A program made the position numbers and the translations under genes. The notes under the pieces are model-generated. The model searched no databases. It was not told where the DNA came from and saw nothing but the letters and a program-made list of their open reading frames with translations. DNA of 64,000 nucleotides from Lumbricus terrestris (Eukaryota > Annelida > Clitellata > Crassiclitellata > Lumbricidae): NCBI GenBank assembly GCA_949752735.1, contig OX457037.1, positions 70,587,829 through 70,651,828 of the forward strand, written 5' to 3'. Positions within the stretch are counted from its first letter, which is position 1; each line of letters opens with the position of its first letter. This document shows, piece by piece, positions 10,348 through 21,491 of the stretch.

Positions 10348-11264
10348 CTAGTACAAAAACTCGGCCTGCAAATTGCATGCGTCTACGCCAAAAAGAGGCC
10401 TTCCAGCATTATCGCCGTATTCAGCGCAATATACCCTCATACCGAGCTGATCACCTGCAACTAAGGACTCGTAGGCGCTTGGTAAAACGAGGAATATTAT
10501 GTCAGTACGCGTCACAGTTTCACCCGCTTTGTAATTCTGATTTAAACCAGCTATGGTATACATTATCCTTACTTTAACCGTGCAACCACTCCGCGGGTTT
10601 CCTACGGCGAAAGTCGCGTATCCACCAAGTCGATATACCCCGTACGAGGAATAGTTATTTTCCCATCTGTCCACGTATACGCTGAATCCGTATTTATAGA
10701 GGCGGTCGTTAATTGCTTGAGCATTACTTCGCCAATAGGGGCAGCCTTATATGTCAGGTCCGACAATGCTGACTCTCTTAACATGCAAATAGCCGCTCCG
10801 GTTGTAGGTCTCCAATTCGGGGATAATGCAGGTGCCGCTGTTATAGCTCCAGCCGTTCCTTCAAACCTATATATAATACCGCTCGCCGTATTTCTCACTA
10901 GACTACCCGGAGATACCCTCATACCTGAAACGTAATCTCTAGCGGCGATAGACCTACCAGCAACGCTCTGATCGACGTATTTTTTGTTAGTTAAATGATT
11001 ATCATTAGACGGAATGTTATCATGATTCGTTATCAAATCTATGGCTTGTCCCCAACTTAGAGCCTCATCCATTCCCGCTTTCGAAGTATTCGTTGTAGGT
11101 AGACCTTTTATCACGCGACCATTCATATTTAGATCTCCAGTAGCTGGGTTTGCCCCATCCATTCGAAGGAAACTAGCATTTACTTGACTAAGAGTAACAC
11201 CACCAGCAATTACTCTTGCCGCAGTTCCTCTAATATCGGTGTGTCCAAATTTATCGACGGGCAT
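10348..11264 (-). pseudogene. tail-fibre-like protein 3, frameshifted
   Basis: Last gene before the left terminal repeat. The N-terminal 100 residues share MPVDKFGHTD, the LNMNG shaft motif and NKKYVD with the two upstream paralogues. The distal region is different and lacks the MQIAGGGG head. Two overlapping frames (10602-11264 and 10348-10674) cover the coding length, so a one-base frame change lies between about 10605 and 10640. The downstream frame retains beta-rich sequence to its stop at 10348, which suggests a recent break or a sequencing error. By analogy with phage and adenovirus fibres it would be a virion spike; this is inference. Confidence 0.7.
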
Positions 11265-11301
11265 TTTATATATATAAGATTATTTATATTCTTCTCAACC
11301 A

Positions 11302-12099
11302 CTAAGGTCGTAAGTATGCCGCAGAAAAATCTCGAACCATAATATTTACCGCATTAGGCGAAGTAACAAATATCTCGAGATAATCGGTATTAGTTAATCG
11401 AACTAGGCTAGTACCCGTTGCATTATTATACGATCCAGCCGTACCTCCACCGCCGGCAATCTGCATGTAAAATCCCCCACTTTTCAACAAGTTAACATTA
11501 CTGTAATTTCTAGCACTATTGTCGCGAAATTCCACATACGTCGTAACCATATAACATCCGGCTTTCTGAGGAAAGAAACGATTCGAATTGACGAGACAAT
11601 CAGCCGGATCGAATCTTACTCTCGAAAAATTTACTTGCGTCGGAACGTTAGCAGGGATAGCCTGAGCAACGGGGGCGTAAACACTAAACGTCGGGCCAAA
11701 TGCAGCCGCATGCACGTACTTTGTAGTAGCAGCGTCACTATCTTCGACGGGTTCGGGTAGACCTGTAATGCGTGTGGGCTTAGACACTATCGAAGCAATT
11801 CGTTCGTCGACATATTTTTTATTAGTCAAATGATTATCGTTAGACGGAATGCCATCGTGATTCGTTATCAAATCTATGGCTTGCCCCCAACTTAGAGCCT
11901 CATCCATTCCTGGATCCGGATTATTCGTTATTGGCAGACCTTTAATGCAGTTGCCATTCATATTTAGATCTCCAGTAGCCGGGTTTGCTCCATCTAACCT
12001 TAGAAAAGTACTGTTTACTTGACTAAGAGTAACACCTCCAGCAACTACTCTTGTCGTAGTTCCTCTAATATCGGTGTGTCCAAATTTATCGACGGGCAT
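11302..12099 (-). CDS. tail-fibre-like protein 2
   Basis: 265 aa with an intact frame. Conserved tail at residues 1-20, then a shaft resembling phage tail-fibre repeats: LRLDGANPATGDLNMNG, KGLPITN and NKKYVDERIAS, followed by a second KPTRITGLPEPVEDSDAATT-like repeat and TTKYVH. The head from about residue 130 is beta-rich, with CYMVTTYVEFRD, MQIAGGGG and TDYLEIFV, resembling a C1q/TNF-type trimeric head. Protein 2 has one more shaft repeat than protein 1. The gene begins on TATATATAAAATG, and a 37-bp spacer separates it from each neighbour. Alternative reading: a minor turret or surface protein of another kind. Confidence 0.75.
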   Translation of the reverse strand: MPVDKFGHTDIRGTTTRVVAGGVTLSQVNSTFLRLDGANPATGDLNMNGNCIKGLPITNNPDPGMDEALSWGQAIDLITNHDGIPSNDNHLTNKKYVDERIASIVSKPTRITGLPEPVEDSDAATTKYVHAAAFGPTFSVYAPVAQAIPANVPTQVNFSRVRFDPADCLVNSNRFFPQKAGCYMVTTYVEFRDNSARNYSNVNLLKSGGFYMQIAGGGGTAGSYNNATGTSLVRLTNTDYLEIFVTSPNAVNIMVRDFSAAYLRP

Positions 12100-12136
12100 T
12101 TTATATATATAAGATTATTTATATTCTTCTCGATCG

Positions 12137-12805
12137 CTAAGGTCGTAAGAATGCAGCTGAAAAGTCTTTAGCTACTATGTTTAAAGCGGTGGTTGAATAA
12201 ACGAATATCTCGAGGTAGTCGGTTTCGGTTAGAAAAACTATGCTACTACCAGTTGCATTGATATTCTCACCCCCTCCGCCCGCAATTTGCATATGCACCG
12301 CTCCATTTTTAAACAGGTAGACGAAACCAAAAGTATTAGTACTAGGGTCGCGAAAATCTATGTACGTCGAAACGATATAGCAACCAGCTTTACCGGGAGT
12401 GAAACGAGCCAGTCCCGTATTAATGACGCCATCTCTTTTGAATCTTACTATATTGAAAGAAACTCTTGTCATAGTTTCGGCGCTTATGGCTTGCGAATTT
12501 GAAGTGTATGCGCTAATCACAGGTCCGATTGCGCTCGTATCGACATATTTCTTATTCGAGTCATCGTGATTCGTTATCAAATCTATAGCCTGTCCTCGAC
12601 TTAGAGCCTCATCTATTCCCGCTTCCGGAGTATTCGTTGTAGGCAGGCCTTTTATCACGCGACCATTCATATTTAGATCTCCAGTCGTGGGGTTTGCTCC
12701 ATCTACCCTTAGAAATGTATTATTTGCTTGAGTAAAAGTAACACCTCCCGCAATTACTCTTCTCGTAGTTTCAACATCGGTGTGTCCAAACTTGTCGACT
12801 GGCAT
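12137..12805 (-). CDS. tail-fibre-like protein 1
   Basis: 222 aa, the shortest of the three paralogues. Shared tail MPVDKFGHTD, one shaft repeat with LRVDGANPTTGDLNMNG, NKKYVD near residue 85, then a head homologous to that of protein 2 (CYIVSTYIDFRD, MQIAGGGG, TDYLEIFV, FSAAFLRP at the C-terminus). No signal peptide or membrane segment is seen. It starts on TATAAAATG 17 bp after the protease stop. The shared N-terminus would suit docking to a common base, such as a penton, as adenovirus fibres do; this is inference. Confidence 0.75.
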   Translation of the reverse strand: MPVDKFGHTDVETTRRVIAGGVTFTQANNTFLRVDGANPTTGDLNMNGRVIKGLPTTNTPEAGIDEALSRGQAIDLITNHDDSNKKYVDTSAIGPVISAYTSNSQAISAETMTRVSFNIVRFKRDGVINTGLARFTPGKAGCYIVSTYIDFRDPSTNTFGFVYLFKNGAVHMQIAGGGGENINATGSSIVFLTETDYLEIFVYSTTALNIVAKDFSAAFLRP

Positions 12806-12822
12806 TTTATATTTAAGAATTT

Positions 12823-13245
12823 TTAATGCAAACCGTTTATGACTTCTTGAAAATTCATTCCATCACTCACCATCTTCGTCACATACAGACACAAATGGCC
12901 ACAAAACACTTCGCTATCGGGTTGTATACGCTCGCTGTTGTAAGAAACGGGGCTGTGTAAATATTTTAATAACTCGACGGGTGGTGGGAGACCATAACCA
13001 TCGAAATAATACTTTTTGGTAGAAGTCTTCATCCAACCAACCCAATGCGTTCCATTTCCACTAGAATCATCTAGATTAAGGATACCGCATTCATTATCCC
13101 TCGGTCTCATTGGGAGTTCATCTCTCTGGAAAACTCCCCTGAAATTGCGAATCCTCATCTTCCCAGCAGATTCAATCAGTTGTATATTCGATAAAGCAAT
13201 GTTAGGTAACACAACTCCACAAACATCTATTTGTTTTACGCTCAT
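12823..13245 (-). CDS. adenain-like cysteine protease
   Basis: 140 aa, slightly shorter than adenovirus adenain. His67 in THWVGW, Asp82 in YFDGYG, a Gln at about 108 and Cys115 in FCGHLC follow the order of the Ulp1/adenain catalytic site. Its family role is cleavage of capsid and core precursors during virion maturation. It is one of the diagnostic Polinton genes. The ATG at 13245 is preceded by TAATAA, 11 bp after the PolB stop. The frame is intact. Confidence 0.9.
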   Translation of the reverse strand: MSVKQIDVCGVVLPNIALSNIQLIESAGKMRIRNFRGVFQRDELPMRPRDNECGILNLDDSSGNGTHWVGWMKTSTKKYYFDGYGLPPPVELLKYLHSPVSYNSERIQPDSEVFCGHLCLYVTKMVSDGMNFQEVINGLH

Positions 13246-16200
13246 TTATTACATTGTTAATTTAAACTGTAATGTCCATATGCTAATGTGTGAATACCGT
13301 CTTCCATTATTACCCGTTTGTCATCATCTGCAGATAATGCCACCTTATTAATTTCTTCCGTATAAATATCGTGTTTATGAGATCTAATAACATTCATCGT
13401 TCGTTGTTGTTTCTTTTTAGAAAATAGGCAGTCTTTATAATCCTCGTGAGTAATAGTTTTCTGCACAACATTCTTCTTAATACCTTTACATTTTTTATGC
13501 TCTTCTCCAGTAGCCATCCTAAAAGAATACAACTTTGCTCGCAGTCCGACAAACTCTTTTGGCTGTTCTCCACCAGCTTCATCCTTGAACATCCCAATAA
13601 CTTTATTATTTTCTCCAGTCCCGATACCAGATGGATGATCTCTTGAGAAGTTACTCGTATCGAACCGGCTTCAAACATCAGGTGCTATATCGGCGAAGAA
13701 GTCTTCAGTTGTAATTTCGTACATCAAAGAATCAGTATCGGTAAATAATAATTTAGCCTGATCCCCAAACCTAGGCTTGATGTAATTGTAATGAAAGTCG
13801 TACATCAACGTTTTGCTCAGGTCTAATATACACATACCAAGATAGATAGGTTTATTATAGTACACTTTAGTTCTTTTCATGTGAACGGCTATTAGATTTT
13901 CATCGAAAATAGTACATCTATCGTAATTAGTTTGAGCAGTTAGTTTAATAGCTTCCTTCTCTTGACACACTAACCTTATATCAACATGATTTTCAATGTT
14001 CTCACAAGTTTTACCAAAAAACACTGTTATTCATTAATTTGAAAAAGTCTTTCTCAAAGTCATTAGTAGCGTTCTTTCTAAGTTCTGTATTCAAATCGAT
14101 ATACTTTTTCAACCGGGCACTTTCTTCGAATTTTATTCCTCGATGAATTTTGGTAATCTTCAAGCCCAGACTTTCATACTGCTTTAAATTTTCATAGTGT
14201 AACACGTACTTCGTTTTATCGTTTAAGTTTGGAATTAACTTTTTGACTTTACCAATCGTAATGTGCTCAGGAGCCAAAGGGTAATCGTTACGAGGACCGT
14301 GTAACTCTTTTGAGTATTCCAAATCAACTTCCAATATGCATGAAATACTTCTCCAATTATTTAAATCGTCTTCACTCATCCATTTGAAACCGTGAGTAGG
14401 TAAAGCTTTGATCATAGCCCACCCATATAGATTATTCGCATCCAGATAAGTGATAAATGTAGAATTTTCTTTACTATTGAAATCGCTCATATATTTATTA
14501 TTCGCTTTCCCGTAACGATGAGATATTATGCTTACTCCTCCTCTCATCCCTTGCTTAATCATCAGTAACATATCGTTATCGCTCAACAACTCCAATTTTA
14601 CGCCTGTCGATTTTAGGGCGGAATCCCAAGATAAGCCAGGAGATGTATAATTCCATGCTGGGTCGAGCGTATAGTACTTCATACACACATCTCTAAAGTT
14701 TTCGAAAACATCGGCAAGTAGCAGAACGTCTGAAACGTTGTACAAATCGTGATATTCTCTGAATGTTTTACATTCAAATTCTTTCCATACCGTTTTGGCA
14801 TGTTCGTAGTCTTCATCGCTAATATTCGAGTCATATAGCTTAGAATCGAAATCAGATTTTGGTGGTAGTTCAGTTTCGTTAAACCTAGCAACTGAATCGA
14901 TGTAGTCATAAGGGTAAATTCCTTTTCGTAGCAAAAGATCGAGCTTCTTTCCTGTATATCGTTTCCCAATATTTCTGCATTGGTCTTTGTGAAGATTCTT
15001 CGATAAGGTGTCGAGACTCGAAGACATGAATCTATAACTGTCGATAAAACGCAGCTCTCGTGTTTCTATTATTTTTTCCCTCTTTATTTACAAAGTCATC
15101 AACTATGACATCTCTGCTAAAAGATATATACTTTTCTTCGTTACTGGGAATGCAGGTAATTTTCTCACCATTCTTGCCTCTCAGTTTCTTAATGAACAGA
15201 TGACAATCATACCCGGATAGATTATGAAACACTACGGGAAAGAACTTTGGACATTTATAGTTTAAATTACAACTGTTATGAGCAGCCCCTCTAAATTTTC
15301 CGCTTAAATGACAATGATCTCTCACTCGGTCTTCACCCAACGTTTTTCCGCAGATATGGCAGTTAGTAGCTTCATAGAAACATTTCTTCTCAGTTTTACC
15401 GAATATCATCTCCTTCTTCTCCTTGAATTGTTTATATATTCGTTTTATGTCTTCTATAAGAGAATCTACGAATTTCTGAGCCACATCATCGTCTTCGCTT
15501 TCAGCCGTAAACGTCACAGGATCTTGTGAATATATGCTATCATCAAAACATTTTATGTAGTAACAAAAGGAGCTAGGTAGGCCTATATGCTTTTGATATT
15601 TATTAGTGTACGAAAACTCTGGATTTGGTTGACAAGCTGCCATTGGTTTAACAAACGATTCGAAGTCAGCGTAAACAATAAACGGAACCCTCATGGATCT
15701 GTTATAATTTTTAAAACTTAACATAGTTCCCGGTTTAGGCATTTCTATTTTTTGTGCTTCATATAGAGAGCAGATCTCGCTGTGATTCTTAAGCGCTTCT
15801 ACAGTTCTGTAGCCGACTAAACATCTTCTACAACGGTGCATTGAATTATGGGATTTTTCTGTTCGTAAGCTCGTCAATTTGTTTAAGTTCTTAATCAAAC
15901 AATAATGCTTCGTTTCCCCGTTGGAAATAAGCAGTAGATCGACGTAGGTATCGCTTTCGTGCGTCGATATATATAATGGGTACACGCCTTCTTTTTTTTC
16001 AAAGCCAAATACGTGAACGCTAATATTGTTCGCTCTTTCGAATCTACCAATTATATTAGCATCAGCAGCAACCGGAAATACGATACCGCTCCAATCGAGT
16101 TTCTTAGATTGTTCTATCAGATCTTTAGTGATTCTCTCCGGATGGAAATCCGTCGGATTCAAAGCCCTAGTAATACACCATTTGAAACATTCATTATCAT

Positions 16201-17233
16201 CGGTGTTTTTTAAGTTAATAATAGCCTTTTTATGAGTTAAAAAGTCTGGTAGTGCGATGTATGAACTACCTCCCAGCGGTTTATATTTCACCGTATTGAT
16301 TTCTAATTTTACAACAGCTATAAATCTGGGACTACTTCCAACCTCCTGATAACTAGCAATAGTCTCCATGATTTTATCCTTCTTTTCGCTATATTTTTCG
16401 TTCATGTCGGTAGTATCTAAAACAATTTCAGTCTTGGTTCGGAATGTTGGATTATTAGAAATTACTCCTTCAGATGTTGTGTGTTCCATAGTACAAGTAA
16501 GAGCTAATTGCACCTTTGTCTGGCGATTATTCGACAACAGATTAACTACATGTGGTCTGACTAAATCAAGAAACGACGGGGCATCCATTCCATTAATTCC
16601 ATCTATTGTGTATTGTTTGGTGAATCCATTAGTAGCTGTCGCTGTTTCTCGAATTTTAATAGCTGTCGCTGCTTCCCGAATTTTAATAGCTGACGCTGCT
16701 TCCTGAATTTTCATTCTATAGAATATCCTGGCAACGGTTGACTTCAACGATTCCAGTTTTTCATTAACTGCTTTATTATCACGATTAGGTATGAATCTAA
16801 GCATCTCATCCGCAAACTTATTAATCTCGGATCTAATCTCGGATCTAATCTTATTTTTGTAGGTTCTCTCGGGCACTGCTGGCTCACATATAGTATATTA
16901 CAGACATATGCGAAGCTCCTCCCACTTCCCATGCAAAATTCTGTAATGAGTCCACCTAGCGACGCTGGGGGGCAAAAGACAACGATGGCGTCTACTCAGA
17001 TGGGCTGTTCTGTCGTTCACATCGATGTTTATATACTTATTATTATGTTAAAGAAAAAGTAGTTGAGTTTTTTAAGATTTCCGAAGGATCCCGAGAGGTA
17101 AGAATTATTGCATTGTCAAATCACCGTGAGCCTCCGTGAGGTGTTTATGTGAGACGGCGGCAGATTAGTTGATCAACCGGCTTAGAGAGGCATGACAACA
17201 CGGGTCTTATTTCACGCTGCGCATGTTATCACG

Positions 17234-17320
17234 ATGGCTAGACTTACATATGCGTATCGGGCATGGTGGGAATTTCTGAGCGCAGAGGAACGAGAATGGA
17301 TCGAACGGTTCGTGTGGTAA
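17234..17320 (+). other. possible first exon, 28 codons
   Basis: An ATG frame of 28 residues rich in Trp and Glu (LSAEEREWIERFV) ends at GTGTG followed by GTAAGC, a good splice donor at about 17317. It could be an exon of the transposase gene of the surrounding element. There is no homology I recognise. Confidence 0.2.
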
Positions 17321-17691
17321 GCAAAGCGCATGAGTTTCCTCCACCGGAGATCACAACGGCGGCTATTTGGCTAACCGGGCTGATGATGGGTAATCCCGAA
17401 GACTGCGTGCCTTTTCATGTAAACGGTATGGTCGCCCAAGAAATCGCTAAATTAGAGCGCTGCGGCCTTTTAAGCCTCATCCCATTATGCAGTGCACTCA
17501 GTGAGTAAGTTATTAACCAGAAATTACCGTGTGTTCTAAATAAGTAAATAGAATATTTTGTTGAATTACAGCAGATTTTCACTCATTTCAAATGTTATAA
17601 ACCTGACCGTATTGCATATTTCTCACGTTGATTACTTACATACTGAGCGCATTGCATGCATGCAGCTGATATGTCGCAGCGCTCTATTTAA

Positions 17692-17897
17692 CAGGGCTGT
17701 TTTTAAGGAATTTGTAGAACTGCACAACCCCTTCTTTACTTTCACATCCTCCATGGTAAATTACTTCCAATCGGATGACAATGACCTTTTTGTTAGTTTT
17801 AACTGCACATAACTTGTGACAGAAGTGCTTTTTCAGCTGCAGAAATCCATTTAAAACTGCACATTTTGTGTACAACTGCACGTTAAAAAAAGCCCTG
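17692..17897. mobile_element. hAT MITE, 206 bp
   Basis: Begins CAGGGCTGTTTTTAA, ends TTAAAAAAAGCCCTG. Perfect 8-bp duplication CTATTTAA at 17684-17691 and 17898-17905. A sister copy is at 37804-37996 and a fragment at about 41104-41186. Confidence 0.9.
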
Positions 17898-18585
17898 CTA
17901 TTTAAGTCAAGTCGTTGGTAATCATATTGTTTTGTAAGCAGGCACGCAGTCTTTGGGATTACCTGATGACGTGCTATTCAGGGCTATAATCAGAATTCGA
18001 GCCTCAAAGACAAGCCCCCCATAAGCTGTTCTCACTGTCTTGTTCACTCGATTAGGCCACAATAGAAACTATTTTGCATTATATAGCGGCTGTATTATAG
18101 CCTCTATTTCTATATCTGCAAATCTAGAGCTGTTGTTAATTGCTGCGTTTTGACTGTGAATTTCCTAGACACTAGCTAATTTTATCGTTTTCGAACTGTT
18201 TAGCATATGAAATTCATGAATGGCTTTCATCATCATCAGCAGCCACTTAATGACCAAAAGTCCTTTGATGTGTCTACATGAAAACAATGTTAGGACCATC
18301 GATTGAGTGCATACTGCATACATTGATTATCACAGGATTAAACCAAGTGTATTCATTAGCTGTGACTTGTATTACAGACTGTCTGTTCAGTTAATATAGT
18401 TAAGATTTGTGTATTCTGCGATCTGCATTCTTGTGAATTGTTTAAACTGCATTATTGTACACTGTAACCGGTCAATTGTATTCTGTCAACCGGATTATTG
18501 AATAAAGGAAAATTATTATTATTATTATTATGGTTGCTTATGTCTAAATCTTTCATTGATTCTGACTGTGAATGTTGATTTTGTC

Positions 18586-18720
18586 TTTAGATCCAAACTG
18601 TGGGTTGTCAACTGTCGTACACCAAACCTCGACAAAAGACAACTGCTGAACTGAATGCGAACTACTCGGTCTGTGGCGAACACTTTCAAGATCCATGTTT
18701 ATGAATGTCACAGATAGAAA
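18586..18720 (+). pseudogene. degraded THAP domain exon
   Basis: After an acceptor-like TTTTGTCTTTAG, translation gives KLWVVNCRTPNLDKRQ and, one frame over, ELNANYSVCGEHFQDP. This is the central W...C.R and the NY.VC..HF part of a THAP zinc finger, the DNA-binding domain of P-type transposases and host THAP proteins. A frameshift and a following stop show decay. Confidence 0.6.
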
Positions 18721-19204
18721 CTCACAGTTTTCAACATCCCACAGTCTTCATCAACAGAACCTCAAAAACAGTTAATCCAGTGAAAATGTCATCCATCAGT
18801 TCAGTCAACTCTTACGTTACAACTGGAGAAGTTGTAGCATGGAAGGAAGATGGCTGGAGTTCCTGCGGATGTCATTAAACTTACATCAGAAACTGTAGAA
18901 GTACTTAGCATGGGAGGAAGATGGCTGGAGTTCCTCAACAGCAAATGGGGCACTAGAATTACCTGTGCTCGTTTGCGGCCTCTTCACAGTTGGAAGATTT
19001 ACTGGTAGCTGCCAACATTCAATTCATGAATGCTGCTCTTCCAGCTGACTCATATTCCCAGGTAGTGCGTGAATCTCTGTTCAGACTGTCTGGTGCATGA
19101 AAGCCAATTCTCCACAATGTATTGGTTAAATCGTGAAGTAAAAAAGTGAAATTCATTCATGCTCATGCAAGAGATCATGAGCAATCTCTAAAATACAAAA
19201 TTTG

Positions 19205-19370
19205 GGGGGTCGGTAGAGCTATATACATAACACGCTGGCGTTGAGAGCGAGAGGCAACAAGTTCAAGCCCCCGTTGGGCGGACATGCTTTGTAAGCTGCT
19301 TTTAACGCCATGTATTGCAGGCTGTCTGTTCAGTTAGTAGTTAAGTTTGATGTTAAAATAATAAGATTAC
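19205..19370 (+). repeat. tRNA-derived SINE
   Basis: Shares ACACGCTGGCGT, a box B-like segment ending in AAGCCCCCGTTGGGCGG, and GGACATGCTTTGTA with the copy at 56660-56900. The end is TAGTAGTTAAGTTTGATG followed by AT-rich sequence. A related tail (CTGTCTGTTCAGTTAATA) is at about 18375-18535. Confidence 0.65.
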
Positions 19371-20029
19371 TTTAGATTTACGACATTCAAAACAAGCTTC
19401 TGAGCATGTGAAGTTGAAACTGCTAAAATCTGTTTTGACTTGTCACTTAGAGGCTGTCAACTTACCAACTGCCCAGATGGATCAGTTGAATATGTGTTAA
19501 CGAGTATAGAGAAAGCTATTTAAGTTAACGTATCTCAGATAAATTTAAAAATGCTGAATTGCATTAATAATAATTGCACTAATAGACCTTGTTCATATCT
19601 ACTGTAAACTAAGCTTTTTAGTTCATTGTTGTATGAAAGTCATTGCAATAGTGTCCTCAGTATTTGTGGCAAAGTCTATAGCTACCTTAATGAACTTGTG
19701 CTGTTTTGTGAAAAGTAATAATTAATGCGTTGTAATGTTATACTGTACATGATATAATATCTAAGTTAAATTACATTAATCATCTCCTCGTTAGATAAAT
19801 TATGTGTATGCGAGTTTAGCATCTTTCTGTACTTACTATTTTCTTTTTCACAGTGAATAAACATGTTTTAAACTGATCTGTTAAACTTTATGCAACTCAT
19901 TAACGATTTTGATCAATTGTCGTGTCTTTGACAGTCACTGATTTTTCCATGATTGCGTTAAACTATTTCCTGACCTCTGTTCTGTTTGTTGTGCATTAGG
20001 TATCTCCCTGAATGAGATATGTGGTTTCA

Positions 20030-20760
20030 TCTGTCTCAGTGAGGAGGAGGAAGATAGAGGAATAGAAGGAGGACGGAAATAGGAAGAATGGCAATTAGGC
20101 AAGAGTTTGAATTGGAAGAAGTGGAGGAGGAATAGAAGGAGGAAGAGAAATAAGAGGTGGGAATTAGGAGGACGAATATTGGAAGGGTTAAATAGGAATA
20201 GAAGGAAGTTAAGAAGGAAGATGAGTAAGTACTTAGGAGGATAAAGGAAGAGATAGGAAGAAGAGTTAATTTAAGTCAAAGGAATACAAGATAACGATGA
20301 GTAGGAGGAGGATGGAATAATAGGAAGAGGAGAAGGAAGACACCAAGGAGTACAGGATAAAGGAATATAAAAAAATGTACAGGCAGTGAAGGCCAACAGA
20401 GAGCAGGAGGTGTAGTGACTAGAAGGAGGATGTGAGGGCATGCAGAAGGATGTGGAGGAAGAGGGAATATGGAATGACAATAAGAAGGAGGAACAGGAGA
20501 AGAGGAAAGAGAAGGATGAGGTCAAGGAGTGCAGGAAGACGGGACGAGGAGGTAGAGAATTATAAGAAGGTGGAGAAGAGGAAGAGGTAAAGAACTACAA
20601 GAGAGAAAACAGGAAGACAGGCCTGAAGATCAAAAGTGAACAGCAGAAGAGGATGCAATATGAAGAAGGGGAAGGAGGAATAGGAGAAGAGGAAGGAGGA
20701 AAAGGAGAAGAGGTCAAGGATATCAGAAAGAGGGGAAACATGAGGATCAGGACACATTCA
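20030..20760 (+). repeat. purine-rich tract
   Basis: About 730 bp of almost only A and G on the plus strand (GGAGGAGGAAGATAGAGG and variants), not a simple short-period repeat. Open frames here are Ser/Pro-rich artefacts. It could adopt triplex structures. Confidence 0.7.
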
Positions 20761-21491
20761 GGAGTAGGATTATTGGGAGGAAAAACACTTGATTAAAACG
20801 TTATTGAAGACGCAATGGCTCGTGTGCGGTAGGCCTAGGCTATGCCTTAAGGCTCAAAGACGGGCATTTGTTGTGATAGGATTTAGATACGATACACCTC
20901 TTTAGTAACTATGACCCCGATTCACCTGATCCTTCCAATAACATTCTTGACCTAAACGTATGCCACCCACCTTAACAGCTACTCCATAGGCCATAGCCGA
21001 CATACCTCTGATCGTCTGGTAATGCGCTAACCGACAACCCTTCTGACAAGACACAGCACTCATGAATAAGCTGGTGTCCTGCGCTTGACTTCGAGTGGTG
21101 CTTTAGAAATTTGTAGATTGCGATTACGATACACCAAAACAAACGTTCTGCAGCAGCGGCTATAACGCTGTCCATGCGAGCTTTCTAACCCCAGGGCCGC
21201 CAGGTGGCGCTTTTTGACCTAATTACACAAAATGGGAGGAGCTTCGTATATGTCTGTAATATACTATATGTGGCTGGCTTGTACTTACTAGGAGTAAGCG
21301 TAGGAACCTTAATGTTAGGAACCGGCGAGTCTAGCAAGTGTCCACCATGATACTTCATGTTTCTTAAACTACTATTCTTTAAATGTATTTTATTCTTACC
21401 ATTCAAAGGAACATAATTCATGTTTCTTAAACTACTTTTCTTTAAATGCATTTTACTCTTATCATGTAAATTAAATAATCGTTTCATTTTA

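Larger units (their letters stand above)
16885..21273. mobile_element. THAP-containing (P-like) DNA transposon inserted in PolB
   Basis: A 40-bp inverted core starts CACATATAGTATATTACAG (16885-16924) and returns inverted at 21234-21273 with one mismatch. A looser inverted block (CCACCTRGCGRC) lies just inside. GCTGGCT flanks both ends (16878-16884, 21274-21280) as a 7-bp direct repeat, and the PolB frame is continuous across it. The interior has a degraded THAP domain (18596-18710), typical of P-element-type transposases, but no intact transposase. It carries younger passengers: a hAT MITE, a SINE and a purine tract. Family assignment is tentative. Confidence 0.75.
13257..21488 (-). pseudogene. 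protein-primed DNA polymerase B, interrupted by a 4.4-kb transposon
   Basis: The 5' piece starts at the ATG at 21486-21488 and runs to 21274. The frame resumes in phase at 16884, after the inserted element 16885-21273. From 16876: three nine-residue repeats of the KIREAA type (about residues 56-81), a C2H2-like finger (349-369), exonuclease motif YADFESF (402-408), an endonuclease VII/HNH-like cysteine cluster CHICGK...HNSCN (506-536), and HNLSGYDCHLF (about 550). Polymerase motifs DANNLYGWAM and DTDSLMYEI follow. Further breaks: a frame change between about 15040 and 15085 (A-rich), one at the six-base homopolymer near 14016-14021, and an in-frame TGA at 13671-13673 beyond which the frame stays open to 13257. 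In life it would replicate the element from terminal protein. Confidence 0.92.

Noticed and set aside
16885..21273. Facing 40-bp inverted repeats read as ends of two separate Polintons
   Set aside because: The repeats are bracketed by GCTGGCT, the PolB frame is in phase across them, and the true Polinton ends with CTAGTT duplications are at 9874 and 34963.
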